DNA from: Candidatus Cybelea sp. | GTDB lineage: Bacteria; Vulcanimicrobiota; Vulcanimicrobiia; Vulcanimicrobiales; Vulcanimicrobiaceae | Assembly: GCA_036489315.1 (NCBI GenBank) | Contig: DASXFZ010000060.1 | Coordinates: 1-64,000 of the forward strand | DNA: 64,000 bases | Direction of reading: 5' to 3' | Part shown: positions 1-9,077 of the stretch, in pieces | Layout: each line of letters starts with the position of its first letter | Position numbering within the stretch: position 1 is the stretch's first letter | Program-made: the position numbers and the translations under genes | Notes under the pieces: generated by a model | Database searches by the model: none | Told to the model about the DNA's origin: nothing | What the model saw: only the letters and a program-made list of their open reading frames with translations

Positions 1-2
1 TG

Positions 3-668
3 ATTGAATACGCGCACGGAGGTACGCAGCCAATTCGAACCGTGCATATTCCGGGTGCAGAGATGGGTAATTGTGCGGTCGACCCAACCTCGGGCAATCT
101 TGCCGCGACGTTTTCCTGCCCGCCGTGCGGCTACCAGAATCTCGCGATCTTTCCGCCTGGCAGCGACGACGCGACCCGCTACGAAGCGCCGCTCGCCTCT
201 AAGGTCGGCTACGATAATAAGGGCAATCTCTTTCTTGCCGATTTCGACGTCGGGAACGAAATCGCGGAACTCCCCGGCGACAGCAGTCAGTTTCAAACGA
301 TCGCTCTCGACCAGAGCATCGGCGAAATCGGCTCAATTCAGTGGGACGGAAAATACATTACCGTGCAGGACCTCAGGGCGCCGGTGACGATTTCACGCAT
401 CGCGATCAGCGGCTCCGTGGGCACGGTTGTGAGCCGGTCAAAGTTCGGGCCGTACATGCGGGACGCGAGCTACTCGTGGATTGCCGGGGACGGAACGGTT
501 ACGTTTCCGTTTTCAACGCATGGCGATGAGCCAAACAAGCTTGGAATCTGGAAGTATCCTAAAGGTGCGCATCCGGCACACACGATAAAGAAATTCGGGG
601 TCGGTGGGCACTTTTTTGGCGCGGTTACCGTAAGTCTCGCTCCCAGCAGCGCTCAGCCGAGGCGTTAA
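3..668 (+). CDS. Beta-propeller (NHL/YncE-like) lipoprotein, 5' end cut by window edge
   Basis: The reading frame is open from base 3 and begins inside the protein (IEYAHGG), so the signal peptide and first blades lie to the left of the window. The visible part has the recurring blade phrases of this family: EYAHGG, a 'VDPTSGNLA' step, 'YDNKGNLF', 'QWDGKYI'. The same phrases occur in the lipoproteins at 4219, 9078, 29645, 30674, 31704 and 48147, so the family call is firm although the biochemical role is unknown. Such propellers usually act outside the membrane as binding or scaffold domains. Its stop codon overlaps the stop codon of the convergent gene at 665-1036. Confidence 0.85.
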   Translation: MEYAHGGTQPIRTVHIPGAEMGNCAVDPTSGNLAATFSCPPCGYQNLAIFPPGSDDATRYEAPLASKVGYDNKGNLFLADFDVGNEIAELPGDSSQFQTIALDQSIGEIGSIQWDGKYITVQDLRAPVTISRIAISGSVGTVVSRSKFGPYMRDASYSWIAGDGTVTFPFSTHGDEPNKLGIWKYPKGAHPAHTIKKFGVGGHFFGAVTVSLAPSSAQPRR

Positions 669-1036
669 CGTCGTAAGGCTATCAGCGATGTATCCTTCTG
701 CAGGCCGAATAACGCGAGGATCTCGTGAATCTCGGATGCCGGTAGCTGGGCTTGCAAATCGGCGTAACCGAACGTCGTTACGCCGCGCTGGTTGAAACGA
801 AGGCTCGCGAGAAATCGTTCTCTCGCATCCGCCGTGAGGTATCGAAGCGGCGAAGAGTTGTTCGGAGTGAGGCGCAGGTAGTTATTCAGCTCCGCTTGCG
901 AGCGGATGATATCGCGGGAGGGTATCTCTTGCCGCGTTAGCGGCACCGCGTGACTCAAGTGGTGCGTGGGTTGGGGATGCGCGCACGCCGCCAACGCCAT
1001 CGTGCCGCCTGCGAGCCAGCGACTGATTTTCTTCAT
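665..1036 (-). CDS. Small predicted lipoprotein of unknown function
   Basis: A 123-residue product with an N-terminal export signal (MKKISRWLAGG) and a lipobox ending in Cys at about residue 18 (ALAAC), so it is expected to be lipid-anchored. The rest has no domain I recognise; it is polar with a C-terminal segment rich in Leu and Ala. The gene converges on the propeller gene to its left and the two stop codons overlap (665-668). Start is the ATG at 1036, the only good one in front of the signal peptide. Confidence 0.7.
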   Translation of the reverse strand: MKKISRWLAGGTMALAACAHPQPTHHLSHAVPLTRQEIPSRDIIRSQAELNNYLRLTPNNSSPLRYLTADARERFLASLRFNQRGVTTFGYADLQAQLPASEIHEILALFGLQKDTSLIALRR

Positions 1037-1252
1037 GGTTTCCAGCCTCTACTTTCTTTCTCGGGCATATTTGGCCACGCCGCGAGCGCAAGCATCCCCA
1101 ACACGACGTAGATGCCGAGCGGGATCAAGCAAGGGAGTGAAATCGGCTAACGCGAGAGCGATTAAAAGCAAGCAGGCTCAGCATGACCGGGGAAGAGCGC
1201 CGCCGAAATCGCCGGGCAACGAGCAGTTCGTAGAAGAAGGGGCTTTTTTTTG

Positions 1253-2650
1253 ATGAAATCGGCCGGCCACCTCGCAGTATGTATGCTTGCTCTCGGCGCT
1301 GTTGCCGCGTGCGGCGGCGGGGCGAGCAACGGCGGCCTTGCGCTCCCGCGGACCGCGAACGTTCCCGTCGGAGAATCCGGTACTTCGCCGATCGAGCACA
1401 TCATCGTGATCGTGCAGGAGAATCGCAGCTTCAACAATCTCTTCGCGCAGTTTCCCGGCGCGACCGGTACGGTTACCGGTAAAGAGAAAATCGGGCAGGG
1501 CAAGAAGGCCAAGGTCCAGTCGATTGCGCTGACCCAAGTGCCGCTCGAGGACAAGCAGAACCTCAACCATCTCTACAAGTCGTACAAGATCGCCTATGAC
1601 GACGGCAAAATGGATGCCTTCAATCGGATCATCTTTCAAGCGAATGGACAGATGGAAGGCAGCAAGCCGTACGAATACGTACGGCAGTCCGACGTCAAAC
1701 CGTACTGGGACATGGCCTCGCAGTATGCGTTGGCGAATAAAATGTTCCAGACGCAGGGCAGCGGCAGCTTTACCGCTCATCAGGACCTCATTCGCGGTGG
1801 CACCGTCATCGACACGGAAGGCGATAGCCTGATCGACGATCCGGATAACTCAAAAGCGTGGGGATGCGATTCGCCAACCGGTACCGTGACCTCGCTAATC
1901 AACGGCCCGCAATACATGGCCAACTCCGGCCCTTTCCCGTGTACGAAAAACTTTCAGTCGTCGGGTTCGGCGTACTTAACGCTGCGCGATCTCTTAGATG
2001 CCAAAAGCGTCTCGTGGAAATACTACGTGCCGCAGCTGGCCTTTTATCAGCCGGGTGCCATCTGGAATGCGTTCGACGTGATCTCGCCCGTTCGCTACGG
2101 TTCGGAGTGGGGCACGAACGTCGACTGGCCCGAGAAGAACGTGCTCAAAGATATTCCCAACGGGCACCTGCCGGCCGTCTCGTGGGTGATTCCCGACGAG
2201 TCGAACTCCGATCACCCGGGCTACCCCAACGACACCGGGCCGTCGTGGGTCTCGAGCATCGTCAACGCCGTCGGAGAGAGCTCGTACTGGAACACGACCG
2301 CGATCGTCGTGCTTTGGGACGACTGGGGCGGTTTCTACGATCCGGTCGCGCCGCCCAAACACGATAAACAGGGTGGCCCGGGCTTTCGCGTGCCGGCGAT
2401 CGTGATCTCGCCGTATGCCGTTTCGGGCGACATCTCGCAGACGATCTACGGCTTCGGCAGCGTCGTGCGCTTCATCGAAGATACGTTCGCTCTCGGGCGG
2501 CTTGGAACGACCGATGCGACCTCAAAGAGCATTTCAAACATGCTGAACTACAGCCAGAAACCGCGAGCGTTCAAGCCGATCACGTCCAAGTATTCGCGCA
2601 ACTACTTCCTCCATCAGAAGCCGTCGGGGCTGCCGGTCGACACGGAATAG
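1253..2650 (+). CDS. Phosphoesterase-family lipoprotein (acid phosphatase / phospholipase C type), subfamily A
   Basis: About 465 residues. A signal peptide ends in a lipobox with Cys20 (AVAAC), so the enzyme is probably surface-anchored. The family signature H-I-I-V-I-V-Q-E-N-R-S-F lies at about residues 49-60; in characterised relatives (AcpA, PlcC/PlcH; Pfam Phosphoesterase) this Glu-Asn pair binds metal. A Ser in GSGSFTAHQ near residue 173 is the likely nucleophile, and WDDWGGFYD near residue 354 supplies the acidic ligands. Expected activity is hydrolysis of phosphate mono- or diesters, possibly phospholipids; the substrate is unknown. I use the ATG at 1253 rather than the TTG one codon earlier; AGAAGAAGGGG lies upstream. 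A second paralog follows 115 bases downstream in the same direction. Confidence 0.9.
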   Translation: MKSAGHLAVCMLALGAVAACGGGASNGGLALPRTANVPVGESGTSPIEHIIVIVQENRSFNNLFAQFPGATGTVTGKEKIGQGKKAKVQSIALTQVPLEDKQNLNHLYKSYKIAYDDGKMDAFNRIIFQANGQMEGSKPYEYVRQSDVKPYWDMASQYALANKMFQTQGSGSFTAHQDLIRGGTVIDTEGDSLIDDPDNSKAWGCDSPTGTVTSLINGPQYMANSGPFPCTKNFQSSGSAYLTLRDLLDAKSVSWKYYVPQLAFYQPGAIWNAFDVISPVRYGSEWGTNVDWPEKNVLKDIPNGHLPAVSWVIPDESNSDHPGYPNDTGPSWVSSIVNAVGESSYWNTTAIVVLWDDWGGFYDPVAPPKHDKQGGPGFRVPAIVISPYAVSGDISQTIYGFGSVVRFIEDTFALGRLGTTDATSKSISNMLNYSQKPRAFKPITSKYSRNYFLHQKPSGLPVDTE

Positions 2651-2765
2651 CGGCGCGTTAACAGCGCAAAAGCTCGTTCGGCGTGGGAGCGAGCGTGCGC
2701 GATGGTTGGCGCGGCGGACCGGCGAATAGTTTCTCCCTACGGCTACGCAGGGAGGAGCAATTGCG

Positions 2766-4205
2766 GTGAAGCCAAGAGCAGCGACCCTTTGGGTATGTGC
2801 GGTCGTCATTTTCAGCCTTGCAGCGTGCAGCGGCGGCGCGGCCCCCAACTCGATTCCAGCAAGCTCGATTTCAAAGCAGGCGAACCGATCTCACTCGGCC
2901 GCAACGCACGATTCGGGATCCTTCACGCCGATCCAACACATCGTCCTCATCGTGCAAGAGAACCGGACGATGAATAATCTTTTCGCTACGTTTCCAGGCG
3001 TGACGGGAACGACGATTGGGAAGCGGCTGGTCAACGTCAAAGGGAACCTGAAGGTCGAAAACATCAAGCTCAAAGAGACGAATCTTTTCGTCAAGTCGAA
3101 CCTCAATCACGCGTATTCCGGCTTTTTTACGGCTTGGGACAACGGCAAGATGGACAGCTTCAATAATATCAAACGCGCCTCGGGCGCACATCTTGAAGAC
3201 GCCGCACCGTACCAATACGTCAACCCGTCGGCCATCCAACCGTATTGGGATCTCGCCCGCGAGTGGGGACTCGCCAACGCGATGTTCACCACCCAGGGCA
3301 GCGCGAGCTTCACGGCACACCAGGCGCTGATTCGCGGCGGCACGATGATCGATGCCAAGGACAGTCTCATCGATAACCTGCGGTATTCAACCGACGCCTG
3401 GGGCTGTGACTCGCCCTCCGGATCGAAGACCTCGCTGATCACGACGCAGCTGGTGGTGAAGAAGGCCAAGGGCCCGTTCCCGTGCACCTCCGATTTTCCG
3501 GGATCGGGTACGAACTATCTGACGCTGCGCGACCTAATGGACGACGCCGGCGTGTCCTGGAAGTACTACGCGCCGCAAGTCGGCACGGCGGGCGGAATTT
3601 GGAGCGCGTTCGACGTGATCACTCCGGTCCGCTTCGGACCGGAGTGGGGCACCAATGTCTCGTGGCCCGAGACGAACATTCTCGAAGACATCGGTAACGG
3701 CCAGCTTCCAGCGATGTCGTGGGTAATTCCCAACTCGCAAAACTCCGATCACCCCGGCGAGGGCTCCGATACCGGACCGTCGTGGGTGGCTAGCGTCGTC
3801 AACGCCGTCGGCCAGAGCCAGTATTGGTCTTCGACGGCGATCATCATCACCTGGGACGATTGGGGCGGGTTCTACGATCCGGTTCCGCCGCCGCCGCGCG
3901 ACGATCAGGGAGGGCCCGGGTTCCGCGTCCCGATGATCTTGATCTCGCCATACGCGCGCACGACGTCGTCGAGCCAACCGGGCTATATCTCGCAGACCAC
4001 CTATGAGTTCGGCAGCATCGTGCGTTTCGTGGAAGACACCTTCAGCCTCGGGCGTCTCGGCACGACTGACAGCACCGCGAACAGCATCGACGACATGTTC
4101 GATTTCTATCAGTACCCACGCCAGTTTCAAAGCGTGGGCTCAAAGTATTCACGAAGGTACTTCATGCATCAGAAGCCCTCGCGCATGCCGGTAGACGATA
4201 TCTAG
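2766..4205 (+). CDS. Phosphoesterase-family lipoprotein, subfamily A
   Basis: 479 residues from a GTG start with a strong GGAGGAG site about 10 bases upstream. The signal peptide ends in a lipobox (SLAAC). The catalytic landmarks match the gene to the left: VQENRTMNNLF near residue 65, GSASFTAHQ near 180, WDDWGGFYDPVPPP near 362, and the C-terminal 'MHQKPSRMPVDD' seen across subfamily A. The two adjacent genes are clear tandem duplicates with the same direction. Likely a secreted, metal-dependent phosphoesterase of unknown substrate. Confidence 0.9.
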   Translation: MKPRAATLWVCAVVIFSLAACSGGAAPNSIPASSISKQANRSHSAATHDSGSFTPIQHIVLIVQENRTMNNLFATFPGVTGTTIGKRLVNVKGNLKVENIKLKETNLFVKSNLNHAYSGFFTAWDNGKMDSFNNIKRASGAHLEDAAPYQYVNPSAIQPYWDLAREWGLANAMFTTQGSASFTAHQALIRGGTMIDAKDSLIDNLRYSTDAWGCDSPSGSKTSLITTQLVVKKAKGPFPCTSDFPGSGTNYLTLRDLMDDAGVSWKYYAPQVGTAGGIWSAFDVITPVRFGPEWGTNVSWPETNILEDIGNGQLPAMSWVIPNSQNSDHPGEGSDTGPSWVASVVNAVGQSQYWSSTAIIITWDDWGGFYDPVPPPPRDDQGGPGFRVPMILISPYARTTSSSQPGYISQTTYEFGSIVRFVEDTFSLGRLGTTDSTANSIDDMFDFYQYPRQFQSVGSKYSRRYFMHQKPSRMPVDDI

Positions 4206-4218
4206 TGCGGAGCCTGTC

Positions 4219-5253
4219 CTAGGGACGGGTGCTTATCGCCGCCGCAACGGGGTATTGCAAATTGTCCACGGTCTTGAGGCTCGCGCCGCCGGCCGGGTAG
4301 GGGTAGAGGTTGCCATCGCCGGCGCAGACGTCCGGTGCGAAGACCTTACCGCTGAGGATGGCGAACTGATCGACGTCGCAGCTTCCATTAAGCGGCGTCG
4401 TCCCGGTGATCGTCGCCGTCGACCCCGAGACCGAGATTTGATCGATCGTCGAAGACTGTTGATCGCCGACGGCGATATCGGTTCCGTCCCATTCAATTCC
4501 GCCCGGGAAGGCGACTCCCGCGAGCGCGATGGTTTGGAAGTTTTGGACGCCGGCGGGAAGCTCGGCGAAGACGAAGTCGTACATGCTGTCGAGCCCGTCG
4601 ACCCAAAGATTCCCGCTCGAGTCGTAACCGCAGAAGTAGACGTAGCTCATCGCGGAGTCGGCGATCTTGTTAGCGGTGCCCTTCGCGCCGGTCCAGATGA
4701 AGACGTTGCCGCCGCCGCTCGGGCTCCCGAGGTTCGTCATCGCGAGATTACCGGTCGTGGGGTCGACCGAGCAGGCCAACGGGTATTCGGCGCCCGCGTC
4801 GCTGAGCGTTGCTTTCGGTTTGACGAGCCCGTGCGGATACTCGGTGATCTTCGGAAAGACGGATGGAACGACCCAAACATTGCCCTGGGGATCCGAGCAG
4901 ACGCCTTGCGTGTCACCGGTATTACTAATTGCGCCCAGCGGCTTGAGGGTGGGGTAGCCGTACATCAAGACGTTGCCGTTACCGCCATCGGTGACGTAGA
5001 GAAGATGCTTCATTCGCCTCGCTTTGGCCGACGCCCGTGTAACGCCGTGACCGTATTGTTGCCGAGCGCCCCGGCGCCGTTCGAAAAAGGTTTGGAGGCG
5101 CGCGCGGTTCGCTGCTTGCTGCGCCGTGAGTTGCGCCGCGTTTGCGTTCGGCGGCACGGCGAGCGGGCTCGCCGGCTGCGTGCTGCTGCAATCAGCGAGT
5201 AGGAGGAGCGCACTTCCGAGGGCGGCAGGGAGGAGTGCGTAGCGGACGATCAT
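4219..5253 (-). CDS. Beta-propeller (NHL/YncE-like) lipoprotein
   Basis: 344 residues. The signal peptide has a lipobox-like end at LLLADC, then a Pro/Ala-rich linker and a Gln/Arg-rich stretch before the propeller. Blade phrases include 'DGGNGNVLMYGYP', 'DPQGNVWV', 'EYPHG', 'VDPTTGNLAM' and 'EWDGTDIAV'. The initiator is the ATG at 5253, with GGAGAAAG upstream on the minus strand; a TTG just before it also keeps frame. It converges on the phosphoesterase gene to its left, 13 bases apart. Function unknown; probably an extracytoplasmic binding protein. Confidence 0.85.
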   Translation of the reverse strand: MIVRYALLPAALGSALLLLADCSSTQPASPLAVPPNANAAQLTAQQAANRARLQTFFERRRGARQQYGHGVTRASAKARRMKHLLYVTDGGNGNVLMYGYPTLKPLGAISNTGDTQGVCSDPQGNVWVVPSVFPKITEYPHGLVKPKATLSDAGAEYPLACSVDPTTGNLAMTNLGSPSGGGNVFIWTGAKGTANKIADSAMSYVYFCGYDSSGNLWVDGLDSMYDFVFAELPAGVQNFQTIALAGVAFPGGIEWDGTDIAVGDQQSSTIDQISVSGSTATITGTTPLNGSCDVDQFAILSGKVFAPDVCAGDGNLYPYPAGGASLKTVDNLQYPVAAAISTRP

Positions 5254-5372
5254 CAAGTCTTTCTCCGGCGGATAGCGGGTCCGCGACCTAGGTTCTGCCC
5301 GCGTTCGCCCGCCTCATTCCGAGGGCTTGGCGGGAGAGCGGGTAAGGCCGCCGCATCGCCAACCCTGCAAAG

Positions 5373-6326
5373 GTGAAACGCAACGAATTTATTTTTATCG
5401 CCGGGGCCGTCGGCGCGGCGGCGCTGACGGCGGCCGCCCGGTCGGCGGAGAGCGACTATAGCGTATCGACGCCGACCGGGACGATTTACGGCACGCTTAC
5501 ATTACCGCCGAAGATGCCGGCACCGGTCGTCTTGATCGTCGCGGGCTCCGGCCCGACCGATCGCAGCGGCAACTCCAGCATGGGGATCGCGCCTGAGACG
5601 TATCGCCTGCTGGCGGGCGACCTCGCGCAGCGCGGCGTGGCCTCGGTGCGCTACGACAAACGCGGAATCGGCGCGAGCGCAAGCGCGATGACCCAGGAGA
5701 GCGATCTGCGCTTCGATACCTATGTCGACGACGCCGTGGCGTGGCTAAAGCTGCTGGCGGGCGACGCGCGCTTTTCGCGGGTCGCGGTCGCCGGCCACAG
5801 CGAGGGGTCGCTGATTGGAATGATTGCGGTAAGGAAGGCGCCCGCGGCGGCGTTCGTCAGCCTCGAGGGCGCAGGGCGCCCCGCCGCAGCGGTCCTGCGC
5901 GAGCAACTCAAAGGCCGAGCTTCCCCACAAGAATACGCGACCGCGGACGCCATCATCACGCAACTGCAGCAAGGGCATATGGTCGCCAACACGCCGGCGG
6001 CCTTCGCCTCGTTGTTTCGTTCCTCGGTACAACCGTATCTAGTCTCGTGGTTCAAGTACGATCCGGCGGTCGAAATCGGCAAAATTCAAATTCCAGCGAC
6101 GATCGTTCAGGGGACGGCCGACGTGCAGGTCGGAATGGTGGACGCCGACGCGCTCAAGAAGGGCGACCCCACGGCCGCGCTGATCGTCATCAACGGCATG
6201 AATCACGTTCTGAAATACGCGCCCGATACGTCATCGGAGACGGCGATCGCCGCCGGCTATCAGAACGGCTCGCTGCCGGTCGACCTGCAGGCGGTTGAGG
6301 CGGTCTACTCGGCGGCGGTCACGTAA
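5373..6326 (+). CDS. Exported alpha/beta hydrolase
   Basis: 317 residues from a GTG start. The N-terminus (MKRNEFIFIAGAVGAAALTAA) looks like an export signal, Tat-like but with KR rather than RR. The fold is shown by the oxyanion region 'IVAGSGPTDRSG', the nucleophile elbow GHSEGS (Ser near residue 143), an Asp in the 'GTADVQV' segment and a late His in 'NGMNHVLKY'. Family members are serine esterases or peptidases; no substrate can be named. It is divergent from the propeller gene on its left. Confidence 0.85.
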   Translation: MKRNEFIFIAGAVGAAALTAAARSAESDYSVSTPTGTIYGTLTLPPKMPAPVVLIVAGSGPTDRSGNSSMGIAPETYRLLAGDLAQRGVASVRYDKRGIGASASAMTQESDLRFDTYVDDAVAWLKLLAGDARFSRVAVAGHSEGSLIGMIAVRKAPAAAFVSLEGAGRPAAAVLREQLKGRASPQEYATADAIITQLQQGHMVANTPAAFASLFRSSVQPYLVSWFKYDPAVEIGKIQIPATIVQGTADVQVGMVDADALKKGDPTAALIVINGMNHVLKYAPDTSSETAIAAGYQNGSLPVDLQAVEAVYSAAVT

Positions 6327-6412
6327 CGCAGAGGGGTTGCATGGCCGCGGCGTTCAACTGATTACGCCCGGGCTCTGCTATGAGTTCCGAATCTACAAGA
6401 AAGAGGATAGTG

Positions 6413-6688
6413 ATGCCTAGATATTTGGTCGAGCGAACCTTTTCCGAGGGTCTGCACGTTCCGACGAATCCCGACGGGGCGGAAGCCTGCCTGACGGTCG
6501 TCGGCCGCAACGCCGAGAGCGGCGTTACCTGGCTGCATTCCTACGTCTCGGCCGATAAGACGAAGACCTTTTGCATCTACGACGGGCCCAACGAGGCGGC
6601 GATTCGCGAGTCGGCGACGAAAAATGGCATCCCGGTCGATAGCGTGACGCAGGTTTCGGTTCTCGACCCTTATTTTTATCAAGATTAA
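6413..6688 (+). CDS. DUF4242-family small protein (nickel-binding SCO4226-like)
   Basis: 91 residues from the ATG at 6413, which has AAAGAGGA eight bases upstream; an earlier ATG at 6380 has no such site. The sequence has the family pattern: a start 'MPRYLVERTF', a central 'VTWLHSYVSADKTKTFCIYD', then 'EAAIRESATKNGIPVD'. It is a ferredoxin-like fold family; one member, SCO4226 of Streptomyces, binds nickel. A second copy of this domain occurs at the N-terminus of the cyclase at 42660. Confidence 0.8.
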   Translation: MPRYLVERTFSEGLHVPTNPDGAEACLTVVGRNAESGVTWLHSYVSADKTKTFCIYDGPNEAAIRESATKNGIPVDSVTQVSVLDPYFYQD

Positions 6689-6742
6689 ACTTTTTAACGG
6701 GGGCGGCTTGCAGCGACTGCGGGCCGCCAACGCAGGAGCACT

Positions 6743-8095
6743 ATGAGGAGACTCTCTTTTCTGAGCATCGCGGCGCTGATAACAGCGACCGCGGGCTGTT
6801 CATCCGGTACGCAATCATCCCTACCCTACATGCAGAGTTCCGCGGCGATGAAGGCGCTCGGCGGAACGGGCGCGGGCAAGATCAAGCACATCGTCTATAT
6901 CGTTCAAGAGAACCGCAGCTTCGACGATTTGTTTCAAGGCTATCCGGGTGCGGATACGGTTTCCAGCGGAAAGAACTCGAAAGGCCAAACGATCAAGCTG
7001 CAGCCGGTTCCGCTATCGCACCAGTACGACATCGATCACTCGGCGCAGGCGATGTTTTCGGCGTGCGACGCGCCCCCGGGCGATCTGCCTGGGACGCACT
7101 GCCGCATGGACAGCTTCGATAAGGAATTCGCCAGCGGAGGCCCTCCGAATCCCGAGTACGTCTACGTGCCGCATAGCGACAGCAAGCCGTACTTCGACAT
7201 GGCGCACGAAGGTGTGCTGGCCGACCGAATGTTCCAATCGCAGCTCGACGAGAGCTTCGTCGCGCATCAATACGTCATCGCGGCGCAGGCGGCGTGGAGC
7301 GTCAACCTGCCGAACGGCGAATGGGGCTGCGAGGGCGGAAAATCCGACGAAGTGGAGATCATCAGCCCCGACCGGACGATCAACCCGAACAACGTGCAGT
7401 CTCCGTGCTACGACTATCAGACCCTCGGCGACGAACTCGACAAGGCCGGGCTGACGTGGCGGTTCTACGCGGCCACATACGGCACCGTCAGTGACGGCGC
7501 CGAGTGGTCGAGCTATCAAGCGATCAACCACATCTATCACGGCCCCGACTGGAAGAAAGACGTCGTCTCACCGAACTGGCAGTTTCTCAAGGACGTGAAG
7601 GCCGGAACGCTTGAGAACTTTACGTGGGTTACGCCGGTCTGCGCCGAGTCCGATCACGTGAACTGTCCGGACGGCTATGGACCCTCGTGGGTGTCGGCGC
7701 TCGTCAATGCCGTCGGCCGCAGCAAGTTCTGGGACTCGACCGCGATCTTCATCCAGTGGGACGACTGGGGCGGCCTCTACGATCACGTCGCACCCCAGCA
7801 CCTCGATCGCGATAGCCTCGGGTTCCGCGTGCCGCTGGTCATCCTCTCACCCTATGCGATCGAGAATAAGGTTTCGCACGTTCCGTACGAAACCGCGAGC
7901 GTGCTGCGTTTCGCCGAAGATCTCTGGGGCTTACCGCAGATGGCGCCCGCGGACCGCCGCGCAAACTCGCCGGCCAAAGACTGCTTCGACTTCACGCAAA
8001 GCCCGCAGAAATTCATTCGCATCAAGGCGCCGCTGCCGCCGAAATTCTTTGAAAAGCGCTTTCCTTCGGACTACTGGGCGCCGGACTACGAATAA
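6743..8095 (+). CDS. Phosphoesterase-family lipoprotein, subfamily B
   Basis: 450 residues, ATG with CAGGAG upstream. The lipobox Cys is at about residue 19 (ATAGC). Motifs: VYIVQENRSFDDLF near residue 50, the nucleophile region SQLDESFVAHQ near 170, and WDDWGGLYDHVAP near 338. It differs from subfamily A by the 'LPYM' segment after the signal, the Cys-rich insert 'CDAPPGDLPGTHCRMDSF', the 'AAQAAWSV' segment and a C-terminus ending in 'APDYE'. Its close relatives are at 17680 and 33275. Likely a surface phosphoesterase. Confidence 0.9.
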   Translation: MRRLSFLSIAALITATAGCSSGTQSSLPYMQSSAAMKALGGTGAGKIKHIVYIVQENRSFDDLFQGYPGADTVSSGKNSKGQTIKLQPVPLSHQYDIDHSAQAMFSACDAPPGDLPGTHCRMDSFDKEFASGGPPNPEYVYVPHSDSKPYFDMAHEGVLADRMFQSQLDESFVAHQYVIAAQAAWSVNLPNGEWGCEGGKSDEVEIISPDRTINPNNVQSPCYDYQTLGDELDKAGLTWRFYAATYGTVSDGAEWSSYQAINHIYHGPDWKKDVVSPNWQFLKDVKAGTLENFTWVTPVCAESDHVNCPDGYGPSWVSALVNAVGRSKFWDSTAIFIQWDDWGGLYDHVAPQHLDRDSLGFRVPLVILSPYAIENKVSHVPYETASVLRFAEDLWGLPQMAPADRRANSPAKDCFDFTQSPQKFIRIKAPLPPKFFEKRFPSDYWAPDYE

Positions 8096-8099
8096 CGGC

Positions 8100-9026
8100 T
8101 CACGGGGCGGCGGGTTCGACGAGCGTCGTATCCGTCGGTTCGGGCGCGACGATCGGGCGATCGTAGATCGCTCCGCTCGGTTCGCGAATATCTTCGAAGG
8201 CGATCGTTGCATCGCGTACCAGGCGGCGGTGCCCGAGGTAGAGGTCGCTGCCGGCGCTCTCCTTGGAGAGAAACGGGGCGCCGTCGAGGACGGTGAAATC
8301 GACCGTCCAAGGTACGTCGGTGAGCGGACTGATCGTGAAGTTTCCGGCTGTGACGGCCCGGCGCGGTAGGTAATCGCTCGAGCCGACCCAGAGTTCGCGG
8401 AGGCGATTCTCTTTCGGCTTGCGCAGCGGCGTTAGGCGAAGGTGGTACGTCGGGATGCCGTCGAGATCGGGCCGATCGACGAGTTCGACGCGATAAACCG
8501 GCGCGCCGGTCGAGACGACCGCGATCGTGCGGAGTGTCGTCTGGACGTCTTGTTGAGACGTCGGTTTCTGCGGGATCGCATAGCGCAGGCCGAACATGTA
8601 GGTCGGCGCCAGCAGCGGTTCGCCGATGAGATCCTGATATGGTGCGGGGTGGCCGACGGGCTGGTCGATCACCCAGCAGTAACCCAAACAGATCGCCGCC
8701 TTGATACTGAAGCTGATGCCGTGGGGAACGGGCGGCGGCTTCGCAAGCTGTTCGTCGCTGATCGGAAAGATGCGAACCGAACCATCGCCGGTATCGGAAC
8801 TCGCGCGGTAGTGATCCGATGTTGGTGCTTGGCCGTCGAGTCAGGCAACCGCGATCGTATAGTCGAGGCGCGACGGGTACTGCGCGCTGGTTACCGCAGC
8901 GCGAGCATGGAGCCAGATCGCATAGGCGTCAAGCACGACGGCCCGGTTCCCGGTACGTCATACGACCGCTTTCGACACGACCACGAAGACCCTTTTGCAG
9001 GCGCGGCGGCGGAAATGGGTCGACAT
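8100..9026 (-). pseudogene. Decayed gene for a predicted secreted protein, two in-frame TGA codons
   Basis: The open part (ending at 8100) is continued upstream in the same frame by a sensible protein sequence to an ATG at 9026, but the frame is cut by TGA at 8958-8960 and at 8841-8843. Between the stops the translation 'DAYAIWLHARAAVTSAQYPSRLDYTIAV' has normal composition and runs smoothly into the downstream part, so I read one gene of roughly 306 codons with nonsense mutations. No canonical start lies between 8843 and the TTG at 8687. The product has no domain I can name. It converges on the phosphoesterase gene at 6743-8095. Confidence 0.6.
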
Positions 9027-9077
9027 ACCTTTGGCGGAAGCTAATGGCGGTGCGTCCACTTGTAAGGGAGCAACCCA

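Noticed and set aside
4255-5202. 315-codon plus-strand frame opposite the propeller gene
   Set aside because: Arg/Asp-rich shadow of the minus-strand lipoprotein gene, with no start signal.
8100-9026. TGA recoded as Gly or Trp, or selenocysteine
   Set aside because: Other genes in the window, such as those ending at 30677 and 31707, use TGA as a normal stop, and no SECIS-like stem-loop was seen; nonsense decay is simpler.
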